The translations under genes were made by a program, and so were the position numbers. Positions 55,185-64,000 of a stretch of DNA of 64,000 nucleotides are shown here, one piece after another. Under the pieces are notes generated by a model. That model was given only the letters and a program-made list of their open reading frames with translations, was not told the DNA's origin and did not search any database. Origin of the DNA: an uncultured Rhodospirillales bacterium (GTDB lineage: Bacteria > Pseudomonadota > Alphaproteobacteria > Kiloniellales > Kiloniellaceae); NCBI GenBank assembly GCA_913060675.1, contig CAJXUS010000011.1, forward strand, positions 1 through 64,000, given 5' to 3'. The stretch's first letter is position 1. Each line of letters opens with the position of its first letter.

Positions 55185-56054
55185 ATGGTATCGCATCAGC
55201 CACCAGAACATGCTGTACAGGACCTCCCTGTAAAAGCTGTGAGCCTAATGGCCCTCAATACCATAACAGGGAACATGCCAGCCTTAGTACAGATGGCTGC
55301 ATTTCCCCTGCTTCTTTCGGCACTTATTACCGCGCTTTCAATACCAGCGCTTGAAAGCCCAATGTTTAGTTGGCTACTCAGTATTCTGGCCTACATCCCT
55401 CATACGCTTTTTGCCGTCGCCTGGCATCGGCGTACTCTTCTAGGGCTCTCTCAACCAGAATCAACATCCATCTCGGCATGGCGTCGGGATCACTGGCAGT
55501 TTTTACTGAAAATGATCATTCTTTTGGCCATATGCTATGGCATAAGTTTGATCGGAAGTTTGCCAGCCTTAATGATTGGTATCGTCGCACCTGCCATAAC
55601 TCCGATTCTTATTCTAGGGGTGTTAATCGCCGCTCTGTATGTTGTTGCCAGACTTTCTTTTGTCCTACCAGCCACAGCCGTTGGGGAGGCCTACTCTCTA
55701 GACATGAGCTGGAAACATACCCAAAAATTAGGCTGGAGCTTGATAGGGGCGTTTCTTCTTTTAACCGTGCCGTTTGTTATTTTTATCTTATTCATTACCA
55801 TACTTGCTATTAGCAACTTCTTTACAGGTATGCCGACGACGCCAGAGGAACTTAAAGAATTTAATTCACTGCTTTTCATTCAAAACAATGGACCTGCATT
55901 ATTTTTCCTACAACTCGTCATTCTTACACTTACCTATTTTCCAATGGCCGCAGTGATATCAATGCTGTCCATAGCCTTTAAGGTCTGCACAGGCTGGGTT
56001 CCTGCGCAAGAAAAGGTTGATGCAAGCGAAGATCCTACGGAAATAGAAGAGTAG
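55185..56054 (+). CDS. Polytopic membrane protein of unknown function, paralogue 1
   Basis: 289 aa, about six transmembrane segments. It shares with the next gene the segment RLSFVLPATAVGEAYSLDMSW followed by KHT (there RLLYVVPAAALDAPYSVKDSW and RHT). Overall resembles the membrane domains seen in glycerophosphodiester-phosphodiesterase-like proteins; no function recognised. Located 28 bp after pyrF. Confidence 0.8.
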   Translation: MVSHQPPEHAVQDLPVKAVSLMALNTITGNMPALVQMAAFPLLLSALITALSIPALESPMFSWLLSILAYIPHTLFAVAWHRRTLLGLSQPESTSISAWRRDHWQFLLKMIILLAICYGISLIGSLPALMIGIVAPAITPILILGVLIAALYVVARLSFVLPATAVGEAYSLDMSWKHTQKLGWSLIGAFLLLTVPFVIFILFITILAISNFFTGMPTTPEELKEFNSLLFIQNNGPALFFLQLVILTLTYFPMAAVISMLSIAFKVCTGWVPAQEKVDASEDPTEIEE

Positions 56055-56205
56055 CAGGACCACATACCGACCTTAAATTCCACCCATAAACTGAATATGG
56101 CATCGATTAAAATATTAAGAGTTGCAACACCCCGTAATACTTGAATATCTTTATCTCTCAACACTACAGGCTCGCAATTTGTAGTGCTTATACCAGGGGG
56201 AAAAG

Positions 56206-57120
56206 TTGTCGATACTATCAGAGACACATCAAGCAGCAGAAGATCTTTCAATCGCTGAGGCTCTCACTCAAGCCTTTCAGTTATTGTTTAATAACTTCAC
56301 TTCAGCGGTAAAACTTGCATTATTTCCGGCCCTAACCTTGGCCATGATGGGAACAGCTTCAGCTTACTTGATAACCCTACCCGTAATAAATGACACTTCA
56401 TCCTTCAACGAATTCCTACCCTCAATCCAAGTATGGCTCATACAGATAGCTCTTATGCTGGTATCTTTTTTTATCATGACCCAATACTTTACCTCTTGGG
56501 TGCGGTTCCTGGGAAAAGGTGAGCTTAACATCAAAACAACTCTGTTATTCTTTCCAGAGAAAAGACAGTTAACAGCCTTCGCTAAAGCTGGTGGAATAAT
56601 TATCTCCACTTACATTTTGCTGGCGGTAGCATCCTTTGTGGCGATGCCAACTGCAATGAGTGGTGGTGGTGGAATCTTTACCTTCTTAGTCGTTTTAGCG
56701 CTGATGATATCTTGGACAATATTGTTATTGAGATTGTTATACGTGGTGCCTGCGGCAGCGCTTGATGCCCCCTATAGCGTTAAAGACAGCTGGCGGCATA
56801 CACGGTCACAAAGTTTTCGTCTTTTCATCTCATTCTTTATCTTAAGCGTAATATACATCATTATCACATTGGTTCTGACAGCGATTTTTGCCGCCCTATT
56901 TTCGATCTTTGACTTCTCTATATTCGAAGCATTGGCCAATGGTGACTTAGCAACCATGACTGAAAGCCCGAACTTCATCTGGATGTATTTTACTTTCAAT
57001 CTGGTAACAGTTTTTATCAGCTTCCTGTTTTATACCCCCTATATGAACATGTATCTTTATTGTTTTAAGACAAATTCAGGATGGCAGCAGCAGGAAAATA
57101 TTGCTGAAACTTTTTCATGA
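56206..57120 (+). CDS. Polytopic membrane protein of unknown function, paralogue 2
   Basis: 304 aa, TTG start preceded by AGGGGGAAAAG, about six transmembrane segments. Related to the preceding gene through the conserved PAAALDAPYSVKDSWRHT-like core. Slightly more AT-rich than the flanking core genes. Tandem duplication followed by divergence is likely. Function unknown. Confidence 0.8.
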   Translation: MSILSETHQAAEDLSIAEALTQAFQLLFNNFTSAVKLALFPALTLAMMGTASAYLITLPVINDTSSFNEFLPSIQVWLIQIALMLVSFFIMTQYFTSWVRFLGKGELNIKTTLLFFPEKRQLTAFAKAGGIIISTYILLAVASFVAMPTAMSGGGGIFTFLVVLALMISWTILLLRLLYVVPAAALDAPYSVKDSWRHTRSQSFRLFISFFILSVIYIIITLVLTAIFAALFSIFDFSIFEALANGDLATMTESPNFIWMYFTFNLVTVFISFLFYTPYMNMYLYCFKTNSGWQQQENIAETFS

Positions 57121-57194
57121 CATAGCGGAAAAATACTTATATCAAGAGTTATAATACTTATATGAGCAATGAAGAATAACCAAAGGGTGTTACC

Positions 57195-57842
57195 TTGGGA
57201 ACAGAAGTCAAAATATGCGGTATCAACAGCAATGAAGCGCTCCAATCAGCGCAGCAGTCCGGTGCTGACTACTTAGGGTTTGTCTTCTTTCCCAAGAGTC
57301 CGCGTCATGTCAGCATTGATCAGGCAAGCTCTCTTACACAGCAGGTAAAGCCCGATATTAAAAAGGTCGGCTTGCTCGTGGATGCAAGCGATGACGAGAT
57401 CAGACAAATACTTGCTCAAGTCCCTTTAGATATCTTGCAACTTCACGGTGGCGAGCCCCTTGAGCGCGTCGCAGAAATAAAACGAACCTTTGGCCTTGAA
57501 GTCATGAAAGTAATCAAAGTCTCCGATGAGAAAGACTTTGAAAACATTGCCCCCTTTGAAGAAATAGCTGATCGGTTTCTTTTTGATGCCAAACCCCCAA
57601 AAGGATTGAAGAATGCTTTGCCAGGCGGCAATGCCATTTCTTTCGACTGGAGACTTCTTTCGGGGAGAAGCTGGAGCCGTCCCTGGATGCTTGCTGGTGG
57701 TCTAACTTGTGACAATATCCAAGAGGCTATCAAGATTTCTGGTGCACGGGCTGTGGACGTATCTTCCGGCGTGGAAGATAGCCCCGGCCTAAAGTCTGTT
57801 GAAAAAATTCGTCAGTTCACGGCAAATGCGAAAAGTAGTTGA
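57195..57842 (+). CDS. trpF: Phosphoribosylanthranilate isomerase
   Basis: 215 aa, TTG start preceded by AAAGGG. Third step of tryptophan synthesis (Amadori rearrangement of PRA). Catalytic KICGI at the N-terminus and the general-acid aspartate in GARAVDVSSGVED. LQLHGGE is also typical. Confidence 0.95.
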   Translation: MGTEVKICGINSNEALQSAQQSGADYLGFVFFPKSPRHVSIDQASSLTQQVKPDIKKVGLLVDASDDEIRQILAQVPLDILQLHGGEPLERVAEIKRTFGLEVMKVIKVSDEKDFENIAPFEEIADRFLFDAKPPKGLKNALPGGNAISFDWRLLSGRSWSRPWMLAGGLTCDNIQEAIKISGARAVDVSSGVEDSPGLKSVEKIRQFTANAKSS

Positions 57843-57853
57843 GGCATTAAAAA

Positions 57854-58759
57854 TTGATCGAAATGACATCTGATATTTTGCCCCCCTCGGTCATCGCCCT
57901 GCTTTCGCATTTTGGCGAGGTACAACTATTTCTTGTTGCCACAGTTTGTATCTATTGGATCATTTGCCCGCGTCTTGGAACCCGTCTTTGGTTTGCCCTT
58001 TGTCTATCGAGTTCTGTACAGCAAATCTTAAAAATGGGGATTTCACAGCCACGCCCCTATTGGGTGGAACCCGGTCTTAATGCCATTGAAAAAAGCACCT
58101 CTTACGGCATGCCATCCGGGCATGCTCAGACACCTCCAGTATTCTACGGCCTTCTCGCCAAATCTTCTCGGCGATACTGGGCATACGGATTAGCGGCGCT
58201 GATCGTCGTGATGACAGGTTGGACCCGGATCGTTGGTAACGTCCACACTCCAGCTCAGGTTTACACCGGATGGACCATTGGTGTTGGGTTGCTTATCGCC
58301 ATTATATTACTTGAAAAACTGGCCACCAATTGGTGGCATAAAAACAGTACAAAATCTCGCATCATGGGATCACTTTGTTTTTCAATCTTGTTAATGATTA
58401 TCGGATTGGTCGCTGCAAGCATTGCCGCCGAGCAAACGGTTCTCGACGCGTGGGTTCACAATGCAGGTCACCCCATAAAACCCGTTAAGGCAGATAATGT
58501 TGTTATCATTCCAGCCTTGATGTTCGGGTGGCTGCTTGGTCTTGCGCTGTTAGATGGTAATCACCCGCCAAAAGCTGCGAATAAATTCAAATTAGCCCTT
58601 CGTCCGCTTATCGGCCTGCCGCCAATAGTATTGCTGCTTGAGATCGCCCCAGGCAAAGGGCTCGACTTTATTCTTATCCTTACATTTATTACGGGTGTTA
58701 TCGCAGGCCTATGGTGTAGTTACGGTGCGCCACGTGTTTTCAAAATATTGAAAATCTGA
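57854..58759 (+). CDS. PAP2-superfamily membrane phosphatase
   Basis: 301 aa, TTG start (alternative ATG at 57863). Polytopic. PAP2 motifs: KMGISQPRPYW (KxxxxxxRP), MPSGHAQ (PSGH) and TRIVGNVHTPAQVYTG; the third usually reads RxxxxxHxxxD, but the Asp is Gln here. Inserted between trpF and trpB, where alphaproteobacteria usually have nothing. Possibly an undecaprenyl-diphosphate or lipid phosphatase. Confidence 0.85.
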   Translation: MIEMTSDILPPSVIALLSHFGEVQLFLVATVCIYWIICPRLGTRLWFALCLSSSVQQILKMGISQPRPYWVEPGLNAIEKSTSYGMPSGHAQTPPVFYGLLAKSSRRYWAYGLAALIVVMTGWTRIVGNVHTPAQVYTGWTIGVGLLIAIILLEKLATNWWHKNSTKSRIMGSLCFSILLMIIGLVAASIAAEQTVLDAWVHNAGHPIKPVKADNVVIIPALMFGWLLGLALLDGNHPPKAANKFKLALRPLIGLPPIVLLLEIAPGKGLDFILILTFITGVIAGLWCSYGAPRVFKILKI

Positions 58760-58846
58760 GCCGCCCATCCCTTGCAGGAACACAGGTTTTCAGGCAAAGT
58801 CCGCCCAAGGTTGATCTCAGTGATCTAATAAGGTTGTAGAGTAGAT

Positions 58847-60058
58847 ATGAAAACACCCAATTCCTACATGAACGGTCCGGACGAACGTGGACACTTTGGT
58901 ATCTTTGGCGGACGCTTTGTTGCCGAAACACTTATGCCTCTTATCCTTGAGGTAGAAAAAGCATACAACGCAGCCAAGGCGGATCCTTCTTTTCAAAAGG
59001 ATTACGACTACTACGCCAAACACTATGTCGGTCGCCCAAGCCCGCTCTATTTTGCAGAGCGTCTGACCGAAAGATGTGGTGGTGCGAAAATCTACTTCAA
59101 ACGTGATGAGCTCAACCACACTGGATCACACAAAGCCAACAATGTTCTCGGCCAGATTCTTTTGGCGAGACGCATGGGTAAAAAACGTATTATCGCAGAA
59201 ACTGGTGCTGGTCAGCACGGTGTTGCAACGGCAACCTTCTGCGCCCTGTTCGATCTTCCCTGTGTTGTCTATATGGGTGCGACGGATATCGCGCGCCAAG
59301 CGCCAAACGTATTCCGGATGAAACTCCTCGGCGCGGAGGTCATTTCGGTTGAAAGTGGAACTGGTACCCTTAAAGATGCCATGAACGATGCACTGCGCGA
59401 TTGGGTCGCAAACGTCGAAGAAACTTTCTATATCATTGGAACTGCAGCAGGACCTCACCCCTATCCGGTGATGGTTCGCGACTTCCAGTCTATTATTGGC
59501 CGCGAGGCCAAAGAGCAAATGCTCGAAGCCGAAGGACGCCTTCCAGATCAACTCGTTGCTTGTATCGGCGGTGGATCGAACGCCATTGGACTGTTCCACC
59601 CTTTCCTGGATGACAAAGATGTCGCCATTACTGGTGTAGAAGCTGCGGGCCATGGTGTATCCACTGATAAACACGCCGCATCTCTGACAGGTGGTAAACC
59701 TGGCGTTCTTCATGGCAACCGGACATTCTTGTTGCAAGATGACGACGGCCAAATTCTGGATGCACATTCTATTTCTGCAGGCTTGGACTATCCAGGCATT
59801 GGGCCAGAACATTCCTGGCTCCATGACATTGGTCGGGTAAATTACGCCTCCGCTACCGATGTAGAAGCTTTGGAAGCGTTTCAACTGCTTTCTAAAATTG
59901 AGGGTATTATCCCTGCTCTTGAGCCTGCTCACGCCTTGGCTCACGTTATCAAAATCGCAACGAAGATGGGTAAGGACAAAATCCTTCTAATGAACCTGTG
60001 TGGTCGCGGTGATAAAGACATCTTTACTGTTGCCGACGCTCTCGGCGTGACGATTTGA
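58847..60058 (+). CDS. trpB: Tryptophan synthase beta chain
   Basis: 403 aa. PLP enzyme joining indole and serine. PLP lysine in [24 protein letters not shown]; glycine-rich [26 protein letters not shown]-like [16 protein letters not shown]. Complex partner TrpA is the next gene. Confidence 0.98.
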   Translation: MKTPNSYMNGPDERGHFGIFGGRFVAETLMPLILEVEKAYNAAKADPSFQKDYDYYAKHYVGRPSPLYFAERLTERCGGAKIYFKRDELNHTGSHKANNVLGQILLARRMGKKRIIAETGAGQHGVATATFCALFDLPCVVYMGATDIARQAPNVFRMKLLGAEVISVESGTGTLKDAMNDALRDWVANVEETFYIIGTAAGPHPYPVMVRDFQSIIGREAKEQMLEAEGRLPDQLVACIGGGSNAIGLFHPFLDDKDVAITGVEAAGHGVSTDKHAASLTGGKPGVLHGNRTFLLQDDDGQILDAHSISAGLDYPGIGPEHSWLHDIGRVNYASATDVEALEAFQLLSKIEGIIPALEPAHALAHVIKIATKMGKDKILLMNLCGRGDKDIFTVADALGVTI

Positions 60059-60072
60059 GTGGGGAACAGCAT

Positions 60073-60903
60073 ATGAGCCAAACCAGACTAGAAAAACGTT
60101 TTGCCGATCTACGCGCCGAAGGTCATGGAGGCCTTGTCACCTTTTTGACAGCTGGCGATCCAGATTTGGAAACCAGCCTTGAAATCGTTAAGGGTCTGCC
60201 CGCCGCAGGTGCCGATGTTATTGAGCTTGGCATGCCCTTTTCAGACCCCATGGCAGATGGTCCGGCGATCCAAGCATCCAGTCTTCGCGCTTTACGCCAA
60301 GGCATGACATTAAAAAAGACCCTAGAGCTCGTCAGAGCTTTTCGTGAAGACAATCAAGATACCCCTATTATTCTGATGGGATATTACAACCCGATTTATA
60401 TATACGGCGTTGATTCATTCTTGAAAGATTGCAAAGAAGTCGGTGTCGATGGATTTATCATTGTCGACCTCCCTCCTGAGCACGACGATGAGTTCTGTAT
60501 TCCGGCTCTAGAGCAGGGATTGCACTTTATTCGCTTGACCACGCCAACAACAGTTGGTGAAAGATTGCCGAAAGTACTTAACAATACCAGTGGATTTGTA
60601 TATTACGTGTCCATTCTTGGGATCACCGGCACCGGTGCTGCATCTCAAACTAACATCAGAGACTCTGTTGCTCGAATAAAAGCCGAAACCGATCTACCTG
60701 TAGCAGTAGGATTTGGCATCCGTACTCCGGATCAGGCAGCAAGCGTTGCTCAAGTTGCCGATGCTTCTGTTGTAGGCTCGGCAATTATTGATAAACTAAA
60801 AGACAATCTGGATGATGATAACCGGCCAAAACCGGGTCTCACCCAAGCTGTGTTGGAATACGTACGTACACTTTCCGAAGGTGTACGTGGCGCCCGCACG
60901 TAG
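60073..60903 (+). CDS. trpA: Tryptophan synthase alpha chain
   Basis: 277 aa from the ATG at 60073, with GGGGA upstream; an upstream TTG overlaps the trpB stop. Retro-aldol cleavage of indole-glycerol phosphate. Catalytic Glu in [18 protein letters not shown] (both Glu and Asp) and glycine-rich [10 protein letters not shown]. Confidence 0.97.
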   Translation: MSQTRLEKRFADLRAEGHGGLVTFLTAGDPDLETSLEIVKGLPAAGADVIELGMPFSDPMADGPAIQASSLRALRQGMTLKKTLELVRAFREDNQDTPIILMGYYNPIYIYGVDSFLKDCKEVGVDGFIIVDLPPEHDDEFCIPALEQGLHFIRLTTPTTVGERLPKVLNNTSGFVYYVSILGITGTGAASQTNIRDSVARIKAETDLPVAVGFGIRTPDQAASVAQVADASVVGSAIIDKLKDNLDDDNRPKPGLTQAVLEYVRTLSEGVRGART

Positions 60904-60929
60904 ATACTTGACCAATAAGGCAGATTAGA

Positions 60930-61856
60930 ATGAACTGGATTTCCAACTACGTTCGCCCGAAAATCCGTGCTCTGGTGCAGAAAGATACCCCAGATGATCT
61001 CTGGGTGAAGTCGCCAGCGACAGGGCAGATGATTTTCAAGAAAGAGCTAGAGAAGAATCTGTGGGTTTGCCCTTATAGTGGCCATCATATGCGGATCTCG
61101 GCACGTAAACGCCTTGAGACCCTTTTTGATGATGGCGAGTTTACTCTGGTAGAACTCCCAAAAACCATTACCGATCCACTCAAGTTTAAAGACTTGAAAC
61201 GCTATACGGATCGGATCAAAGACGCCAATGCGAAGAACGAAGACAAGGAAGCTATCCTTGTTGCGCGTGGTACCATGGGTGGCATGCAAACGGTTATTGC
61301 CGTTTTCAACTTCTCCTACATGGGTGGCTCAATGGGAACCGCTGTTGGAGAAGGCCTTCTCACAGCTGCGCGTTTGGCGGTCTTGCAACAAGCGCCTCTC
61401 CTTGTAATTCCAGCCTCTGGTGGCGCACGCATGCAAGAAGGCATCTTGTCTCTCATGCAAATGCCACGATCGATTATCGCTGTTGACATGGTCAAAGATG
61501 CCGGACTTCCTTATGTCGTTCTGCTTACTGACCCAACGACGGGTGGCGTGTCTGCGTCCTTTGCCATGCTGGGGGACATTGCGATTGCAGAGCCTGAAGC
61601 CAATATTGGGTTTGCAGGTAAACGCGTGATTGAAGAAACCATTCGTGAGAAATTACCCGAAGGCTTCCAAACCGCTGAATACCTCTTGGAACACGGGATG
61701 GTAGACATGGTCGTTCATCGCCATGAAATGCGTGAAACACTGATACGGATTTTCAATCTTCTCACTCAAAAAGGACCTGCTGCAGAGGTTTTACCTCTAC
61801 CGGAGAATCTTGAAAAAGTGGAAAGTGAACCATCAGGTGTACCAATAGACGCCTAG
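60930..61856 (+). CDS. accD: Acetyl-CoA carboxylase carboxyltransferase subunit beta
   Basis: 308 aa. Forms malonyl-CoA with AccA. Carboxyltransferase signature SGGARMQEGILSLMQM, TTGGVSASFAMLGD. The N-terminal zinc ribbon is degenerate: Ser28, Thr31 and Ser50 replace three of the four usual cysteines, only Cys47 remains. Reduced cysteine sets are common in alphaproteobacteria. Confidence 0.97.
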   Translation: MNWISNYVRPKIRALVQKDTPDDLWVKSPATGQMIFKKELEKNLWVCPYSGHHMRISARKRLETLFDDGEFTLVELPKTITDPLKFKDLKRYTDRIKDANAKNEDKEAILVARGTMGGMQTVIAVFNFSYMGGSMGTAVGEGLLTAARLAVLQQAPLLVIPASGGARMQEGILSLMQMPRSIIAVDMVKDAGLPYVVLLTDPTTGGVSASFAMLGDIAIAEPEANIGFAGKRVIEETIREKLPEGFQTAEYLLEHGMVDMVVHRHEMRETLIRIFNLLTQKGPAAEVLPLPENLEKVESEPSGVPIDA

Positions 61857-61864
61857 GTTTCATT

Positions 61865-61912
61865 GAAAGTATTTGTGAAAGTATTTGCGAAAGTATTTGC
61901 GAAAGTATTTGT
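61865..61912. repeat. 12-bp tandem repeat, four copies
   Basis: GAAAGTATTTG followed by T or C, four times in a row (61865-61876, 61877-61888, 61889-61900, 61901-61912), between accD and folC. Confidence 0.95.
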
Positions 61913-61936
61913 GACCTAAAATTCAGGTAAAAAATT

Positions 61937-63229
61937 ATGTCCATGCGCCGTAGCGATGTTGTGCTTGAGCGCCTAAGCCTCTTGCATCCAAAGATTATTG
62001 ACCTTTCTCTCGGACGCGTTGAACGGCTGCTGGCGCTATTTGATCATCCCGAAGAAAAATTGCCCCCTGTGATCCATGTTGCAGGGACAAATGGCAAAGG
62101 CTCTTTTTTGGCGTATGTTCGGGCCATCCTTGAAGCGCATGAAAAGAGGGTTCACCTCTACACTTCTCCTCACCTGGTAAAGTTTCATGAACGTATTCGT
62201 CTAGCTGGTGAGCTCATCAGCGAAGATGACTTGGTTTCTCTGTTGGAAGAGTGTGAAAAGGTCAATGGCCCTGAATCCATAACCTTCTTCGAAGTGACTA
62301 CAGTCGCCGCCTTCATCGCCTACAGCCGCGCCCCTGCTGATGCATTACTTCTTGAAACCGGTCTCGGCGGGCGCCTTGATGCAACCAATATGGTTGCTCA
62401 ACCGGCCCTAACAGCTATCACCCCAATATCGGTTGATCACACCCAATTTCTAGGTGATACGATAGAAGGAATAGCCGCAGAAAAGGCTGGAATTCTAAAA
62501 TCCGGAGTTCCATGTGTTGTTGGTAAACAAACCGACGATGTACTCGCGGTTATTGAGGTCCGGGCAAAAGAGATCGGCACAGAGCTCTACGTTGAAGGCC
62601 GTGATTGGTCTATCGAGATTGAGGTCGACAGCTTCCTGTTTACGGGACGTAACGGCACTGTCCGTTATCCTCGCCCTAATCTGCTCGGCGCACATCAAGT
62701 AGAGAATGCTGCCCTCGCGGTTGCGGCAACCGACCTTGTCTCAGACCAGTTCGCGCTCAAAGAAGATAAGATTAAGTTGGGCCTAACCCAAGCATCTTGG
62801 CCTGGTAGAATGCAACAGCTTAACTCTGGATTACTACCAGATATGCTACCCGGAGATCCCTGGGAGCTTTGGCTTGATGGCGGACACAACGAATCAGCAG
62901 GCCTTGCACTTGCAAAAATCCTGGAAACTTGGCAAGACAAGCCCGTGCATATTGTCTATGGTATGCTGAACACCAAAGCCGCTTCTGAATATCTTCGTCC
63001 CTTGGCCTCCTTGGGAACAAGCTTACGCGCGATAGAAATCCCTTTTGAACCGGCCTCTTTGAGTGCGGAGGACGCAGCTGGTCATGCCAATGAAGCAGGG
63101 TTTGATGCCAAAGCCTGCCCCTCAGCAGAACAGGCTGTTGCTGAAATCCTCGCCCAGGAAAAACCAGGGCGTATTCTAATTTGCGGCTCCCTTTATTTGG
63201 CAGGCCATATCCTATCTGAAAGCTCCTAA
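61937..63229 (+). CDS. folC: Bifunctional folylpolyglutamate synthase / dihydrofolate synthase
   Basis: 430 aa. Adds glutamate to dihydropteroate and to folates. Mur-ligase-type P-loop VAGTNGKGS, LLETGLGGRLDATN and the family's ITPISVDHTQFLGDTIE. Follows accD as usual in alphaproteobacteria. Confidence 0.96.
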   Translation: MSMRRSDVVLERLSLLHPKIIDLSLGRVERLLALFDHPEEKLPPVIHVAGTNGKGSFLAYVRAILEAHEKRVHLYTSPHLVKFHERIRLAGELISEDDLVSLLEECEKVNGPESITFFEVTTVAAFIAYSRAPADALLLETGLGGRLDATNMVAQPALTAITPISVDHTQFLGDTIEGIAAEKAGILKSGVPCVVGKQTDDVLAVIEVRAKEIGTELYVEGRDWSIEIEVDSFLFTGRNGTVRYPRPNLLGAHQVENAALAVAATDLVSDQFALKEDKIKLGLTQASWPGRMQQLNSGLLPDMLPGDPWELWLDGGHNESAGLALAKILETWQDKPVHIVYGMLNTKAASEYLRPLASLGTSLRAIEIPFEPASLSAEDAAGHANEAGFDAKACPSAEQAVAEILAQEKPGRILICGSLYLAGHILSESS

Positions 63230-63402
63230 GACGTGATTTATCCGCTAAAGGCTTTGTTTTAATTAGCTGATATTATTTTCTTAATAACAACACGTTGTCT
63301 TTAAGTATTTAAAAGCCAAGTGTTGACATCTCGACTTGTTTGTTCACTAATTGTTCTAATTCGAAATAACGACAATTTTGAAAAACCAGGTAAGGGATTT
63401 TT

Positions 63403-63732
63403 ATGCTTAATACTGATAATATATCGAACCTTCTTAATGAGGGGTTCGTCGTTGCTATTCGCATTCAGGCCAAAGAAGGAGAAGCCGACGCCGTGGCTGA
63501 AATCCTGAACAATCTGGTCGCCCCAACAATGGCAGAGGAAGGTGTGAAAGTATTTTTACCTTATCGTTCCCCCGACGATCCCTCATCCTTCTTTGTTTAT
63601 GAAATTTATCATGACAAATCTGGTTGGGACGCCCACAACAGCTCTCCTCATTTTCTTGCGGTTGTTGATGATTTGAAATCAAAGGCGGCTCACCGAGAAC
63701 GTATTCCCTTTGTCCCCTTTGCAGAGTTTTAA
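63403..63732 (+). CDS. Antibiotic biosynthesis monooxygenase (ABM)-domain protein
   Basis: 109 aa with AAGGG before the ATG. Dimeric alpha/beta-barrel fold: VAIRIQAKEGEADAVAEIL, FVYEIYHDKSGWDAHNSSPH. ABM proteins include quinol monooxygenases such as YgiN and heme-degrading relatives; the family is too broad for a precise call. Confidence 0.9.
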   Translation: MLNTDNISNLLNEGFVVAIRIQAKEGEADAVAEILNNLVAPTMAEEGVKVFLPYRSPDDPSSFFVYEIYHDKSGWDAHNSSPHFLAVVDDLKSKAAHRERIPFVPFAEF

Positions 63733-63927
63733 TTGCATTCACTTGGAAAATTAACGCCCAAAACTAGCAAAATCTATTGATACTTCATACAAGCACAATT
63801 AAGGTTAAAATTCCTAAGATTTCCTAAGGGGAGTTCTTTTTCAAGTTTGTAGATCAAAATGTTCGAAACGGTAGCTTTTAAGGCGATTTTCGATTATCCT
63901 TATCTCACTCAGAAAGAGGACGAGATC

Positions 63928-64000
63928 ATGCCGATCATCCGTGTAGAGATGTTCCAAGGTCGTTCCCTCGAGCAAAAGCGCGCTCTAGTCAAACAACTGA
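63928..64000 (+). CDS. 4-oxalocrotonate tautomerase-family protein (partial)
   Basis: Begins at the ATG at 63928 with GAGG 8 nt upstream and runs off the window after 24 codons. MPIIRVEMFQGRSLEQKRALV is the family N-terminus: Pro2, exposed after removal of Met, is the catalytic base. Proteins of this family are about 60-80 aa. Confidence 0.85.
   Translation, partial: MPIIRVEMFQGRSLEQKRALVKQL

Noticed and set aside
59126-59944. 272-aa minus-strand open frame inside trpB
   Set aside because: Antisense shadow of trpB; no domain or start signal.
61865-61912. CRISPR-like array
   Set aside because: The 12-bp units are adjacent without spacers, so this is a tandem repeat and not a CRISPR array.
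1-64000. Insertion sequences, prophage or integron
   Set aside because: No transposase, integrase or phage structural protein could be recognised on either strand.

Overview
The window reads as chromosome of an alphaproteobacterium of intermediate G+C. The best evidence is the core block near the right end: a FYDLN-acid (TIGR02300) gene, aroA, cmk, rpsA, ihfB, lapA, pyrF, trpF, trpB, trpA, accD and folC. AroA is of the class II (CP4-like) type and AccD has the degenerate zinc ribbon common in alphaproteobacteria. A form II CO-dehydrogenase-like cluster, an RTX protein and two-component sensors suggest a metabolically flexible heterotroph, perhaps marine. The genus cannot be fixed from sequence alone. 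No phage, insertion sequence, integron or CRISPR array was seen.

Layout. 0-2 kb: an ECF42-type sigma factor and its DGPF/YCII partner. 2-5 kb: a large RTX secreted protein with an AT-rich upstream region. 5-8 kb: aconitase (TTG start). 8-12 kb: a membrane cytochrome c, then hemN with an FNR box and nnrS with an NsrR-type operator, which suggests control by oxygen and nitric oxide. 12-14 kb: a GT87-type membrane protein and two paralogous small proteins of unknown function. 14-18 kb: a class III aminotransferase, a PQQ-type sugar dehydrogenase, a LysR regulator and small ORFs. 18.9-28.8 kb: a long co-directional molybdenum-hydroxylase cluster: coxG, coxS-L-M, coxD, coxE, an XdhC-like protein split over two overlapping genes, a molybdopterin-domain/MobA-like fusion and an IscU-like scaffold. 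The active-site motif AYRGAGR and the S-L-M order mark form II, so CO may not be the real substrate.

28.8-42 kb is a mixed accessory region: a CHASE4 hybrid kinase, a 3-hydroxyisobutyrate-dehydrogenase-like enzyme, a GNAT protein, an SbmA/BacA-like transporter, a nitrilase, a PAS histidine kinase, a class V aminotransferase, and a compact PepSY / cytochrome b561 / membrane-bound LuxR module containing a 102-bp imperfect palindrome, then an orphan solute-binding lipoprotein. 41.8-44.9 kb is a histidine-degradation locus: hutC and hutF are divergent from hutG, with a perfect palindromic operator between them. 45-47.5 kb: a Tat-exported metallo-beta-lactamase-fold protein divergent from a LysR gene, and a YnfA-like protein. 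47.6 kb: tRNA-Ala(GGC). From 48 kb the core block runs to folC, interrupted by an ornithine-cyclodeaminase-like gene, two related membrane proteins and a PAP2 phosphatase. The window ends inside a 4-oxalocrotonate tautomerase gene.

Two general features stand out. Non-ATG starts with good Shine-Dalgarno sequences are common (TTG for acnA, coxE, cmk, trpF and others). Short tandem duplications of 10-16 bp recur in the intergenic DNA; one of them duplicates a start codon in frame. No single clearly undescribed system is proven. The best candidates are the paralogous small-protein pair, the PepSY/b561/LuxR module with its palindrome, and the short ORF or RNA ending at a strong terminator at 18.6 kb.
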